NCBI RefSeq assembly: GCF_005145025.1
Contig: NZ_CP039695.1
Location: 2,041,501 to 2,105,500, forward strand
DNA from: Novosphingobium sp. EMRT-2
GTDB taxonomy: Bacteria; Pseudomonadota; Alphaproteobacteria; Sphingomonadales; Sphingomonadaceae
DNA length: 64,000 nucleotides
Direction of reading: 5' to 3'
Shown here one piece after another: positions 1 to 8,880 of the stretch. Each line of letters starts with the position of its first letter. Position 1 is the first letter of the stretch. The notes under the pieces are model-generated. The model did not search any database, was not told the DNA's origin, and worked only from the letters and a program-made list of their open reading frames with translations. The translations under genes and the position numbers were made by a program.

Positions 1-1909
1 GCTGGTGCTTGCGCGAACGGCGCACCGTGGCGATGACCAGCTGGCCGTCACCCAGATCGAGCACGAATTTCGTGCCCAGTGGCACGTCCACCATGCCCTC
101 GATCAGCGCGCCGGATACCGACAGGTTGCGCAGCACGATCGGATAGTAGTGATCTTCGTGGATCGCGCCGATCCGGCGGAACATCGCCTGCCGGTCATGC
201 CGCTGCCGCGCGGGTCCAGACGGGGCGATGATCCATCCATCGCCATCCAGCCGGGCCAGGAAATCGTCGTTGGTGATCGCGGGGCTGTAGATGAAGCCCT
301 GCACATGGCTGACTTCCAGGCTTTTCATCAGATCGAACTGGTCGAACGATTCGACGCCTTCGGCCGTCGTTTCCATGTCCAGCGCCTTGGCCAGCGCCAC
401 GATCGCGGCGATGATCGCGCGGTTGCGCGATCCCGAACCCGTCGCGCCGCGCACGAAGCTCTGGTCGATCTTGATCTTGTCGAACGGCGCGGTCTTCAGA
501 TAGGCCAGCGAGGAATAGCCGGTGCCGAAATCGTCGAGCGCCAGGCGAACGCCCAGATCCTTCAGCGCCCGGAACATCGCGTCGGTGGTCCCGCCTTCCT
601 GCAGGAACACGCCTTCGGTTATTTCCAGTTCCAGCCGGTCGGGCTCCAGCCCCGACGACGCCAGCGCACTCGCCACCAGCGCGGGCAGCGACGAATCCGC
701 GAACTGGATGGGGGAGACATTGACCGCCACGCGCGCGTCGCCCGGCCATGAGGCCGCGTCTTCACACGCCTTGCGCAGCACCCATTCGCCGATGCGGCAG
801 ATCAGGTGCGATTCTTCGGCGATCGGGATGAACCGCGCGGGCGAAATCCAGCCCTGCTCAGGATGATTCCAGCGCAACAGCGCCTCCATCCCGACGATCT
901 GGTTTGACGTGGCTTTCACGATCGGCTGGTAGTGCAGTTCGAGCTGGCCTTTCGGCAGCGCGTCGATGAGGTCTTCCTCCAGCACGCGGCGATCTTCGGC
1001 CGCCTTCAGCAGATCGTTCGAAAAGAAGCGGAACCGGCCGCGCCCGCTGCCCTTGGCGGCATAGAGCGCGAGATCGGCGTTGCGCACCAGTTCCTCGCTG
1101 GCCTGCCCGTCGAACGGCGCGACCGCCACGCCCACCGACGCGCCGATGGTGCAACGGCTGCCTTCGATCGAATAGGGCTGCGAGATGCTGCTGATGATCG
1201 AGGTGGCCATGTCTCCCAGCACGCCGCGATCTTCCTGATCGGGCAGGATGACCTGGAACTCGTCGCCACCCAGGCGGCAGACCTTTTCCTTGTCGCCCAC
1301 GATCTTCACCAGACGATCGGCCACCTGCTTGAGCAGCGCGTCGCCGGCGGCGTGGCCCAGCGTATCGTTGACCTGCTTGAAGCGGTCGAGATCGATCAGC
1401 ATGATCGCGCACGAGCGGCGCTGCAGCGCATAGGCCGTCAGCGTGCGTTCGAGCACTTGCGTCATGCGCCGGCGGTTGAGCAGCCCGGTCAGCGGATCGT
1501 GCATGGCCAGCCGCGAGCTTTCCTCGGCGGATTCGCGTTCGCCGGTAATGTCGGCGCAGTGCCCGCGAAAGCCGGTGAAGGTGTTGCCATCGCTCTGCGG
1601 TTCGCCCGAGATCGACCACCAGCAGCCCCGTCCACCCGCTTCGCTCCGGGCGATCACGCGCTCGAAGCGGCCCCGGCGGGCCAACGCGAAGGACAGCGCC
1701 CGCTGGCTGTCTCCTTCGGCTTCGCGATCGGGCGGCAGGAACAGCTCGAGGAAAGGCCGGCCAATGAGGCCGTCCTCGCCGCCGCCGAGCAAGGCCTGCG
1801 CGGCGGGCGACATGTAGGTCAGCCGCCCCTCGCCATCGGTCGTCCAGAAACTGCCGAGGCCCAGATCCTCGTAAGCGAAACAGAGAGCCGCCGCATCCCC
1901 TTGCGACAT
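1..1909 (-). CDS. PAS-GGDEF-EAL-PilZ cyclic-di-GMP signalling protein (3' end cut by window edge)
   Basis: Reading the minus strand from the ATG at 1907-1909 (starting MSQGDAAAL) gives an open frame that leaves the window, about 636 codons. The N-terminus looks like a PAS sensor domain. A GGDEF diguanylate cyclase follows, with an intact GGDEF motif in CRLGGDEFQV, then an EAL phosphodiesterase domain with VGMEALLRW and DDFGTGYSS. The last visible residues (YPIVLRNLSVSGALIEG) resemble a PilZ c-di-GMP-binding domain. Both catalytic motifs look intact, so it could make or degrade c-di-GMP; which dominates cannot be read from sequence. The frame is open upstream through alternative GTG/TTG codons, so the start is uncertain. 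It stands alone, transcribed toward the left edge. Confidence 0.85.
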   Translation of the reverse strand, partial: MSQGDAAALCFAYEDLGLGSFWTTDGEGRLTYMSPAAQALLGGGEDGLIGRPFLELFLPPDREAEGDSQRALSFALARRGRFERVIARSEAGGRGCWWSISGEPQSDGNTFTGFRGHCADITGERESAEESSRLAMHDPLTGLLNRRRMTQVLERTLTAYALQRRSCAIMLIDLDRFKQVNDTLGHAAGDALLKQVADRLVKIVGDKEKVCRLGGDEFQVILPDQEDRGVLGDMATSIISSISQPYSIEGSRCTIGASVGVAVAPFDGQASEELVRNADLALYAAKGSGRGRFRFFSNDLLKAAEDRRVLEEDLIDALPKGQLELHYQPIVKATSNQIVGMEALLRWNHPEQGWISPARFIPIAEESHLICRIGEWVLRKACEDAASWPGDARVAVNVSPIQFADSSLPALVASALASSGLEPDRLELEITEGVFLQEGGTTDAMFRALKDLGVRLALDDFGTGYSSLAYLKTAPFDKIKIDQSFVRGATGSGSRNRAIIAAIVALAKALDMETTAEGVESFDQFDLMKSLEVSHVQGFIYSPAITNDDFLARLDGDGWIIAPSGPARQRHDRQAMFRRIGAIHEDHYYPIVLRNLSVSGALIEGMVDVPLGTKFVLDLGDGQLVIATVRRSRKHQ

Positions 1910-2124
1910 GCGCCGCGCCCGGGAGTTTCCTTCCCCCGCACCGGACCGACGCCCCAACAGACTTCTTAGCTTGTTGCTGCCCACTACGTAGTCTTTCGTA
2001 TGCTCTGGGTGTTGAGCCGAAGTGACCTCAGTATCGACCAGCGGTTGCAAAGCTCTTAAGCGCCGCGCATTTTTCCGACGGTGGACCTTTCCGGGCGCCT
2101 GTCGCGCCCTCCTTTTGCGCCAGA

Positions 2125-2160
2125 CAATAAAAGAGGCCGGAGTGGGCTAGCACTCCGGCC
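2125..2160 (-). terminator. Rho-independent terminator of glnK-amtB
   Basis: A perfect 10-bp stem (GGCCGGAGTG / CACTCCGGCC, arms 2135-2144 and 2151-2160) with a 6-nt loop is followed on the minus strand by a T-rich tail (CTCTTTTATT). It lies about 90 bp downstream of the amtB stop. Confidence 0.8.
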
Positions 2161-2248
2161 TTAGTCTGTTCGCAGGAGGAACATCGTCTGGCGGGGTCGG
2201 GGGAGAGAGGGAGAGGATCACGCCCCCCGCCCCGCCAAGCTCGGTAAC

Positions 2249-3661
2249 TCAGTAGTTGTAGGCGCGTTCGCCGTGCTCGGTGATGTCAAGGCCTTCGCGT
2301 TCGGCCTCTTCGCTCGGACGCAGACCGATGGTCTTGTCGAGGGCGAAGAAGAGGATCGCGGAGACACCGCCCGAGAGGACCAGCGTCAGCAGCACGGCCT
2401 TGATCTGGGTGAAGACCTGGGCCGCCATGTCGTACTTGCCGGCAACGGCGGGGAACACGGTGTAGTCCACCCAGCCCTGGCCGCCGAACGCCGGGTTGGC
2501 GACGATGCCGGTGCCGATCGCGCCGACGATCCCGCCGATGCAGTGCACGCCGAAGACGTCGAGCGTATCGTCGTACTTGAGCGCGTTCTTCACGGTCGAG
2601 ACGAACAGGAAGCAGATCGGCGAGACGACGAGACCCAGGATGATCGAGGTCATCGGCGCCGCGAAGCCGGCGGCCGGGGTGATCGCGACGAGGCCGGCGA
2701 CGGCACCCGAGGCGGCGCCCAGCATCGAGGGCTTGCCGTGCTTGATCTGCTCGACGATCGCCCAGGAAACGGCGGCGGCGGCAGTGGCAACGAAGGTGTT
2801 GATGAAGGCGAGCGCGGCGAGGCCGTTGGCTTCGAGGTTCGAACCGGCGTTGAAGCCGAACCAGCCCACCCACAGCAGCGAGGCGCCGATCATGGTCATG
2901 GTCAGCGAGTGCGGCGGGGTGGCTTCCTTGCCGTAGCCCACGCGCTTGCCGATCACGAGGCAGCCGACGAGGCCGGCGATGCCCGCGTTGATGTGAACGA
3001 CGGTGCCGCCCGCGAAGTCCAGCGCGCCCCAGCCATAGAGCAGACCGGCATCGGTCGGCGCATCGGCCAGGAAGTCAGGACCGGCGAAGTACCACACCAT
3101 GTGGGCCATCGGGAAATAGACCAGCGTTAGCCACAGGACCGTGAAGATCATCAGCGGCGTGAACTTCACGCGTTCCGCGAAGGCGCCGACGATCAGCGCC
3201 GGCGTGATGCAGGCGAAGGTCATCTGGAAGATGACGTAGGCGTATTCGGGAATATAGACGTTGTTCGAGAACGTGGCGGCGTAAGTCGAGGCCGAAACGC
3301 CGGCCAGGAACATCTTGGAGAGGCCGCCGAAGTACGGCGAACCGCCGGTGAAGGCCATCGAATAGCCCCAGCTCACCCAGCACAGGGCGGCGACCGACAC
3401 GATCATGAAAACCTGCATCAGCACGCTGAGCATGTTCTTGGTGCGGACAAGGCCGCCGTAGAACAGCGCGAGTGCGGGAATGCTCATCAGGAGGACGAGC
3501 GTGGCCGAAAGCAGCATCCAGGTGGTGTCACCCTTGTTGACCATCGTGGCCATCTGCTCGGCGGTCGGCGCCTTGATCGGGCCGGCCTGTGCGAAAGCGG
3601 CGGTAGAAGCGAAGAGCGATACGCCCACGCCCGCAACGCCACTGATCATCTTACGGATCAT
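2249..3661 (-). CDS. amtB: Ammonium transporter AmtB
   Basis: 470-aa Amt/MEP/Rh-family channel of the inner membrane that takes up ammonium when nitrogen is scarce. A cleavable signal peptide (ending STAAFA) precedes about eleven hydrophobic segments. Family signatures include GGLVRTKNMLSVLMQ, DFAGGTVVHINAG and the late FGVHCIGGIVGAIGTG; the His of VVHINAG and of FGVHCIGG correspond to the twin pore histidines. The frame is open for 9 codons further upstream, but MIRKMISG at 3661 has a GAGGGG ribosome site and is preferred. It lies 23 nt after glnK in one operon, and GlnK is expected to block the pore directly. Confidence 0.95.
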   Translation of the reverse strand: MIRKMISGVAGVGVSLFASTAAFAQAGPIKAPTAEQMATMVNKGDTTWMLLSATLVLLMSIPALALFYGGLVRTKNMLSVLMQVFMIVSVAALCWVSWGYSMAFTGGSPYFGGLSKMFLAGVSASTYAATFSNNVYIPEYAYVIFQMTFACITPALIVGAFAERVKFTPLMIFTVLWLTLVYFPMAHMVWYFAGPDFLADAPTDAGLLYGWGALDFAGGTVVHINAGIAGLVGCLVIGKRVGYGKEATPPHSLTMTMIGASLLWVGWFGFNAGSNLEANGLAALAFINTFVATAAAAVSWAIVEQIKHGKPSMLGAASGAVAGLVAITPAAGFAAPMTSIILGLVVSPICFLFVSTVKNALKYDDTLDVFGVHCIGGIVGAIGTGIVANPAFGGQGWVDYTVFPAVAGKYDMAAQVFTQIKAVLLTLVLSGGVSAILFFALDKTIGLRPSEEAEREGLDITEHGERAYNY

Positions 3662-3684
3662 ATGGGTTCCCCTCGTGTCGGAAA

Positions 3685-4023
3685 TCAAAGCGCGGTGTCC
3701 CCGGATTCACCGGTGCGGATGCGCGTGGCGGAAGCGAGATCCAGAACGAAGATCTTGCCGTCGCCAATCGCTTCGGTGCTAGCGGTCTGCTGGATCGTCT
3801 CGACGATCTGCGGAGCGAGGTCATCGCTGGCCGCAATCTCGATCTTCACCTTGGGCAGCATGTTGGTGGAGTACTCGGCGCCGCGATAGATTTCGGTTTG
3901 CCCCTTCTGCCGACCGAAACCTTTCACTTCCGACACCGTCATCCCTGCCACGCCCAGAGCCGACAGTGCTTCACGCACTTCGTCGAGCTTGAACGGCTTG
4001 ATGATGGCGATGATGAACTTCAT
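3685..4023 (-). CDS. glnK: P-II nitrogen regulatory protein
   Basis: 112-aa P-II signal protein that senses 2-oxoglutarate, ATP and ADP and binds AmtB and other nitrogen targets. The T-loop sequence YRGAEYSTNMLPKVKIE places the uridylylation tyrosine at position 51, as in GlnB/GlnK, and the C-terminal signature (GDGKIFVLDLASATRIRTGE) is complete. The start has a strong GAAAGGGGGG ribosome site. Linkage to amtB and a sigma-54 promoter argue for GlnK rather than GlnB, though sequence alone separates the two poorly. Confidence 0.95.
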   Translation of the reverse strand: MKFIIAIIKPFKLDEVREALSALGVAGMTVSEVKGFGRQKGQTEIYRGAEYSTNMLPKVKIEIAASDDLAPQIVETIQQTASTEAIGDGKIFVLDLASATRIRTGESGDTAL

Positions 4024-4079
4024 TCACGCCCCCCTTTCCAGGCCTCTACGCCGGGCGACCCGCCGGCGAGACACTTTAA

Positions 4080-4094
4080 GCAAAGGGCGTGCCA
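4080..4094 (-). promoter_or_regulatory. Sigma-54 (RpoN) promoter of glnK-amtB
   Basis: The minus strand reads TGGCACGCCCTTTGC: a perfect TGGCAC, 5 nt, TTGC match to the -24/-12 sigma-54 consensus, placed 57 bp upstream of the glnK start. Nitrogen limitation through NtrC and RpoN is the expected control; NtrC sites were not identified. Confidence 0.85.
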
Positions 4095-4196
4095 TTTACC
4101 GAAAGTTCAGGAATTCGAGGATTTTTGGAGGCAAATGCGCTCGGGGCGGCCGCGCGCAGCCCGAATCTTGTGCAAAGTGGACCTTTTGCCTAATTT

Positions 4197-4928
4197 TTAG
4201 GCAGAGCAGAGCGCCAGGCGCGCCCACACCGGCAGATGATCGGAACCGACCGCCGACAGCGCGCTGTGGTGCACGCCCAGGTCTTCCACCCGCCATTCGC
4301 CGCTCACCACGATCCGGTCGAGCTGGGCGACCGGCCGCCGCGCGGGAAAGCTGCGCCCCGGCGCCAGCAGGCGCCAGCCTTCCTCTAGCCCGCGAAAGGC
4401 GCCGCGCGCCGCCGACCATTCGTTCATGTCGCCCATCAGCACGGCCGGGGCTGCGCCGGCGCAGCGCCCCACATGATCGCAGATCGCCTGCAACTGGTGC
4501 CGCCGGCGCAGCCCCGACAGGTCGAGATGCATTCCCACCACCCGCAGGCGGGCCTCGCCCACGCGCAGGTCCGCGCAGATCGCGCCGCGTGGCTCCAGCG
4601 TCGGCAACGGCACCGCGCCCACCGCCTCCACCGCGATCTCGCGGCGCACCAGCAGCACGTTGCCATGCCAGCCGATGCTCGCCGGGCGGGCGCCACCGCC
4701 GCGTCCGGTTATCGCGCCGTTCGGGGCGACCGGACGCCACGGGCTGTGCTCCAGGATCGCCTGCCGCGAAAGCACCGCCTCGCGCGTGCCGAACCGGCGA
4801 TCGGCTTCCTGCAGCGCGATCACGTCGGCGTCGATCTCGCGCAGGATGCCAAGGATGCGATCGGGATCGCGGCGCCGGTCCAGCCCTACGCCCTTGTGGA
4901 TGTTGTAGCTGGCGAACGTAAGCCGCAC
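4197..4928 (-). CDS. Endonuclease/exonuclease/phosphatase (EEP) family protein
   Basis: 243-aa metal-dependent hydrolase. Family motifs are present in order: ASYNIHKGVG, ALQEADRR with the catalytic Glu, GMHLDLSGL, LMGDMNEW and the terminal SDHLPVWARL with the catalytic Asp-His. EEP proteins cleave phosphodiesters in nucleic acids, phospholipids or small phosphates; the substrate cannot be assigned. There is no signal peptide. The start is GTG and matches the family N-terminus. It lies 55 bp after the alpha/beta hydrolase on the same strand, so the two may be co-transcribed. Confidence 0.8.
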   Translation of the reverse strand: MRLTFASYNIHKGVGLDRRRDPDRILGILREIDADVIALQEADRRFGTREAVLSRQAILEHSPWRPVAPNGAITGRGGGARPASIGWHGNVLLVRREIAVEAVGAVPLPTLEPRGAICADLRVGEARLRVVGMHLDLSGLRRRHQLQAICDHVGRCAGAAPAVLMGDMNEWSAARGAFRGLEEGWRLLAPGRSFPARRPVAQLDRIVVSGEWRVEDLGVHHSALSAVGSDHLPVWARLALCSA

Positions 4929-4983
4929 CGCCGGGGCCGCATTCAGCGCAAGGCGTTGAGCGCCGGCACGACCGGACCGGCGA

Positions 4984-5853
4984 TCACAGGAAGTCCTTCA
5001 GCGTCTTCATGAAGCGGCCGAACTGGTCGTGGTGCAGCCAGTGCCCAGCGTTCTCGAACTCGATCACCGTGGCGTCGCGAAAATGCCGGATGCGCCCGTC
5101 GCGCTCGGGATTGCCCGCCCACGAATCCGCGCCGTTGAGCAGCAGCGTGGGGCAGGTGATCGCTTCCCACAACTCGTGCTTGCGCTCGTTGGTGATGTCG
5201 AACGGGTGATCGAGATGGACGTAAGGATCGAACTTCCAGGTGAACGTCCCGTCCTCGTTGCGGTTGATCCCGTGCTTGGTCAGGTGCCGCGCCTGCTCGT
5301 CCGTCAGATAGGGGTTCTCCGCCTTCATGCGCGCATAGGCGTCTTCCAGCGTGGGATAGCGGCGCGGCAGGCGGCCGGCGGCCTTGCGCTTTTCGGCGAT
5401 ATATTCGCGGATGCGCCGGGCGAAAGGCACGTCCTTCATCCGCATTTCCCATTCGGGCGTGGGAAAGATGCCCTCGATCGCCACCAGCTTGCGCACATCC
5501 TCGGGGAACAGCCCGGCATAGCGCAGCGAGACGTTGGCGCCCCACGAATGCGAGACGATCGTCACCGGCGCCAGGTTGAGCTGGTGGACGAGCTGCGCCA
5601 CGTCATAGACCATGTCCATGGTGCGGTAATTGCCGTCGGAAACCCATTCGCTGTCGCCGTGGCCGCGGTGGTCCATGGCGATGACGTGCCAGTCCTCGCG
5701 CAGCGCCTCGGCCGTCCAGTCCCAGCTGCGGCAATGGTCGCGCCCGCCGTGGATCAGCAGCAGCGGCGGCTTTTCCGTGTTGCCCCAGTCGACGTAGTGC
5801 AGCCGCAGCCGCTGCGAGATGAAGCTCTGCGAAGTGGGTCCCAGCAAGTCCAT
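4984..5853 (-). CDS. Alpha/beta-fold hydrolase
   Basis: 289-aa alpha/beta hydrolase. LLIHGGRDHCRSWD is the oxyanion-hole strand-loop, MDHRGHGDSE follows, VSHSWGANVSLRYA is the nucleophile elbow (Ser of SHSWG), and the terminal NAGHWLHHDQ supplies the catalytic His. The reading frame is open 59 codons further upstream, but ATG 5853 has a GGAGGGAAGG ribosome site and starts just before the first strand, so it is preferred. Substrate unknown; epoxide hydrolases, haloalkane dehalogenases and esterases share this fold. Confidence 0.8.
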   Translation of the reverse strand: MDLLGPTSQSFISQRLRLHYVDWGNTEKPPLLLIHGGRDHCRSWDWTAEALREDWHVIAMDHRGHGDSEWVSDGNYRTMDMVYDVAQLVHQLNLAPVTIVSHSWGANVSLRYAGLFPEDVRKLVAIEGIFPTPEWEMRMKDVPFARRIREYIAEKRKAAGRLPRRYPTLEDAYARMKAENPYLTDEQARHLTKHGINRNEDGTFTWKFDPYVHLDHPFDITNERKHELWEAITCPTLLLNGADSWAGNPERDGRIRHFRDATVIEFENAGHWLHHDQFGRFMKTLKDFL

Positions 5854-5932
5854 CCTTCCCTCCTGCCTTGTCGTTGGGTGCAGTGCAACAGGAGACGCGC
5901 CGGAAGTCCACCCAAATAGGCGGTGCCGGCCG

Positions 5933-7453
5933 CTATCTTTCCTTGGTCGCGGAAAAGGCGAGGTCGGGGTTGCGTTCCTGCTGGTAGCCGACGTCCCAGG
6001 CCGATCGCGCCAGGAACACCGGATCGCCATCGCGATCCTTGGCGAGATTCGACAGGTTGAAATCGGCGAAGGCCTTCAGCGCCTCGGGCGTGCCCTTCAG
6101 CCAGCGGGCGGTGTCGAATGGCGATGGTTCCAGCACCGCCTCCACCTTGTATTCCGCCTCCAGCCGCGAAATCAGCACGTCGAGCTGGAGCTGGCCGACC
6201 ACGCCGACGATCCACTGCGCGCCGATTTCCGGGTAGAACACCTGGATCACGCCCTCTTCCGAAAGATCGTCCAGCGCCTTGCGCAACTGCTTGGTCTTGG
6301 TCGGGTCCTTCAGCGCCACGCGGCGCAGGATTTCGGGCGCGAAGTTGGGCAGGCCGGTGAAGCGCACGTCATTGCGTTCGGACAGGGTATCGCCCACGCG
6401 CAGGGTGCCGTGATTGGGGATGCCGATGATGTCTCCGGCTTCCGCCGTATCGGCTATCTCGCGGTCCTGCGCGAAGAACAGGATCGGCGAATGCACCGCG
6501 ATCGGCTTGCCCAGGCCCGACGGAGTCAGCTTCATCCCCCGCCGGAACGTGCCCGAGACCATGCGCATGAACGCGATGCGGTCGCGGTGCTGCGGGTCCA
6601 TGTTGGCCTGCACCTTGAACACGAAGCCGGTCACGTCGGGCCGCTCCGGCTCGATCGTGCCCTGCTCCGACGATTGCGGGCGCGGCGGCGGCGCATATTT
6701 CGCGATCGCGTCGATCAGTTCGGCCACGCCGAAGTTCTTGAGCGCCGATCCGAAAAACACCGGGGTCAGGTCGCCATGGCGATAGGCTTCGAGATCGAAT
6801 TCGGGATAGCCCGCCTGTGCCAGCTCGATCTCCTCGGCGATGTCCTCGGGAATGTCCGCCGCCGGCTCCACCTTGCCCAGAAACTCGCGGCTGTCGCCCT
6901 CGGGCCGGCTGATCGTGTTGGTGGCAAGGTTCAGCACGCCCTGGAAAATGCCGCCCATGCCGACCGGCCACGACATCGGCACCACGTCGAGCGCCAGCGC
7001 ATCGGCCACCTCGTCCAGCGTCTCGAACACCGAACGGCCCTCGCGATCGACCTTGTTGACGAAGGTGATGATCGGCACCGAACGCATCCGGCACACTTCG
7101 AACAGCTTGCGCGTCTGCGGCTCGATGCCCTTGGCCGCGTCGATCACCATGATCGCCGAATCGACCGCGGTCAGCGTGCGGTAGGTGTCTTCCGAGAAGT
7201 CCTCGTGGCCCGGCGTGTCGAGCAGGTTGAAGACGATACCGTCCTTCTGGAACGTCATCACCGACGAGGTGACCGAGATGCCGCGCTGCTGCTCGATCTT
7301 CATCCAGTCCGACCGCGCGCGCCGCGCCTGCCCGCGCGCCTTGACCTCGCCCGCGAGATGGATCGCGCCGCCTTGCAGCAGCAGCTTTTCGGTCAGCGTG
7401 GTCTTGCCCGCGTCGGGGTGCGAGATGATGGCGAAGGTGCGGCGATTGGACAT
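5933..7453 (-). CDS. prfC: Peptide chain release factor 3
   Basis: 506-aa translational GTPase that recycles RF1/RF2 after termination. G1 is SHPDAGKTT, G3 is DTPGHEDFSE and G4 is NKVDREGR, and the N-terminal MSNRRTFAIISHPDAGKT is typical of RF3. RARSDWMKIEQQRGISVT is the switch I region that separates RF3 from EF-G. Length matches the family. It is a single gene flanked by unrelated genes. Confidence 0.95.
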   Translation of the reverse strand: MSNRRTFAIISHPDAGKTTLTEKLLLQGGAIHLAGEVKARGQARRARSDWMKIEQQRGISVTSSVMTFQKDGIVFNLLDTPGHEDFSEDTYRTLTAVDSAIMVIDAAKGIEPQTRKLFEVCRMRSVPIITFVNKVDREGRSVFETLDEVADALALDVVPMSWPVGMGGIFQGVLNLATNTISRPEGDSREFLGKVEPAADIPEDIAEEIELAQAGYPEFDLEAYRHGDLTPVFFGSALKNFGVAELIDAIAKYAPPPRPQSSEQGTIEPERPDVTGFVFKVQANMDPQHRDRIAFMRMVSGTFRRGMKLTPSGLGKPIAVHSPILFFAQDREIADTAEAGDIIGIPNHGTLRVGDTLSERNDVRFTGLPNFAPEILRRVALKDPTKTKQLRKALDDLSEEGVIQVFYPEIGAQWIVGVVGQLQLDVLISRLEAEYKVEAVLEPSPFDTARWLKGTPEALKAFADFNLSNLAKDRDGDPVFLARSAWDVGYQQERNPDLAFSATKER

Positions 7454-7525
7454 GGGATGCGCCCCTAGCCGAGGGGCCGGCCGGCGTCCATCATCCAGCG
7501 GGGCGGGAACGGTCTGGGTCTAAAC

Positions 7526-7918
7526 CTAACGCTCTCCGCCCAGACAGGCTTTCAACGCCGCCGCTTCCCCGCCCTCAAGCGCGCGACCGCCCTGTGCCGC
7601 GATTTCGAGCCGCCTCCGCGCGCCTTGATCGATCACGTCCACACGCAGGGTCCGCGCCGCGTTCCACGCGCGGCGATGCCCTTTCGTCTCCGGCACTTCG
7701 GTCCAGCCGCCAGCCAGCGGCACGCGCTGCATCATGCAGCCTTCGAGTTGCGCCGCCGCCCGCGCCGAATTGGCGAAGAGGACATTGCGAATTTCCACCT
7801 CCTGCCGGTGCCGGCCGTAGGTAGCGGCGAAGACCAGCAGCACCGCCAGCACGCCCAGCAGCAGCGTCCACGTCCGCCTGGCCGACCGCTTCGGCGCCGG
7901 GGCAAGAGCCTCGCTCAC
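7526..7918 (-). CDS. Small membrane-anchored protein of unknown function
   Basis: 130 aa from a GTG start (VSEALAPAP) that overlaps the TGA of the upstream epimerase-like gene (GTGA), which suggests translational coupling. A single hydrophobic segment (WTLLLGVLAVLLVFAATYG, about residues 17-35) is followed by a polar domain with two cysteines (QLEGCMMQRV and ALKACLGGE). The topology is probably N-in with the C-terminal domain in the periplasm. I recognise no family. The start was chosen because the frame runs open far upstream only as an antisense-type shadow of the neighbour. Confidence 0.6.
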   Translation of the reverse strand: MSEALAPAPKRSARRTWTLLLGVLAVLLVFAATYGRHRQEVEIRNVLFANSARAAAQLEGCMMQRVPLAGGWTEVPETKGHRRAWNAARTLRVDVIDQGARRRLEIAAQGGRALEGGEAAALKACLGGER

Positions 7919-8814
7919 GCGGCCCGCACCGTCACGTCCATGCGGAAATGGCGCTGCTCGCCCGGCGGCAGCAGCACCACACCCGGCCTCTCGCGGAAAT
8001 CGCCGGCAAAGCCCACCGCATCGGCATGGCCCTGCCACGGTTCGATGCATAGGTAGTCCGCGCCCGGCTTCTGCCACAGCCCCAGCATCGGCGTGTCCGG
8101 AAACGCGATGTCCAGCCACGATCCCCCGTCCGCGCCATAGGATAGCGCCCGACTGGCAAGATCGTCCCAGATCAGCGCGTCGGCGGCGAACAGATCGGGC
8201 GAGAGCGCCAGCTCCCGGCCCTTTACCGGGGTGGCGCGCGGTTCGGGGGCAACCAGCCCACTGGCCGCGTCGAGTACGCGCAGGGCGGCCGGCTCGTCCC
8301 GTTCGAACACCACGCGGTGCGCCGCCTTCGTCGCGCCGCCCGGCAGCGGCCAGGCGAAGGCGGGGTGATACCCGAACGCGAACGGCAGCGGCCGGGCGCC
8401 GGGGTTGGACACGGTGGCGGTCATGCGCAGTGTCGCGCCGTCCACCACGAAGGCCATCTCCAGCACGAAGGCGAAGGGATAGACCGCGCAAGTCGCCGCG
8501 CTGTCGGTCAGGCGAAAGGTGACGCGATCGTCGTCCCGCGCCGCCAGTTCGAACGGCATTCTCCGCGCGAAGCCGTGGCGCGGCAGCGTGAAAGTATCGC
8601 CATCGATGCGATAGCGGTCCCCCGCCAGCGCCCCCACGATCGGGAACAGCAGCGGCGCGTGGCCGCTCCAGAACGCCGGATCGGCATCGGTCATGAACTC
8701 GCGGCCCTGGGCATCGCGCAGCGACCACAGTTCCGCGCCAAGCGGGTGGACGCGCACGGTGAGCGCGCCGGACGCGATGGTGACGAGGTCTTCAGGCATG
8801 GGAGTTTCAGGCAT
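7915..8814 (-). CDS. Aldose 1-epimerase family protein
   Basis: 299-aa beta-sandwich mutarotase-like protein. Supporting segments are RVHPLGAELWSLRDAQG at the N-terminus, PRHGFARR, FAFGYHPAFAWPLPGG carrying the conserved His, and LCIEPWQGHADAVGF near the end with the catalytic-type Glu. The family epimerises C1 of free sugars or hexose-6-phosphates; the LacX-type subgroup is the closest fit by eye. It overlaps by 4 nt with the small membrane protein downstream. Confidence 0.8.
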   Translation of the reverse strand: MPETPMPEDLVTIASGALTVRVHPLGAELWSLRDAQGREFMTDADPAFWSGHAPLLFPIVGALAGDRYRIDGDTFTLPRHGFARRMPFELAARDDDRVTFRLTDSAATCAVYPFAFVLEMAFVVDGATLRMTATVSNPGARPLPFAFGYHPAFAWPLPGGATKAAHRVVFERDEPAALRVLDAASGLVAPEPRATPVKGRELALSPDLFAADALIWDDLASRALSYGADGGSWLDIAFPDTPMLGLWQKPGADYLCIEPWQGHADAVGFAGDFRERPGVVLLPPGEQRHFRMDVTVRAA

Positions 8815-8880
8815 GATCCCTCACGGCAAGCCGTCCTGCTGCGCAGGTGCAGCATGACGGCTTGCGCGTGATCTGTCGAC

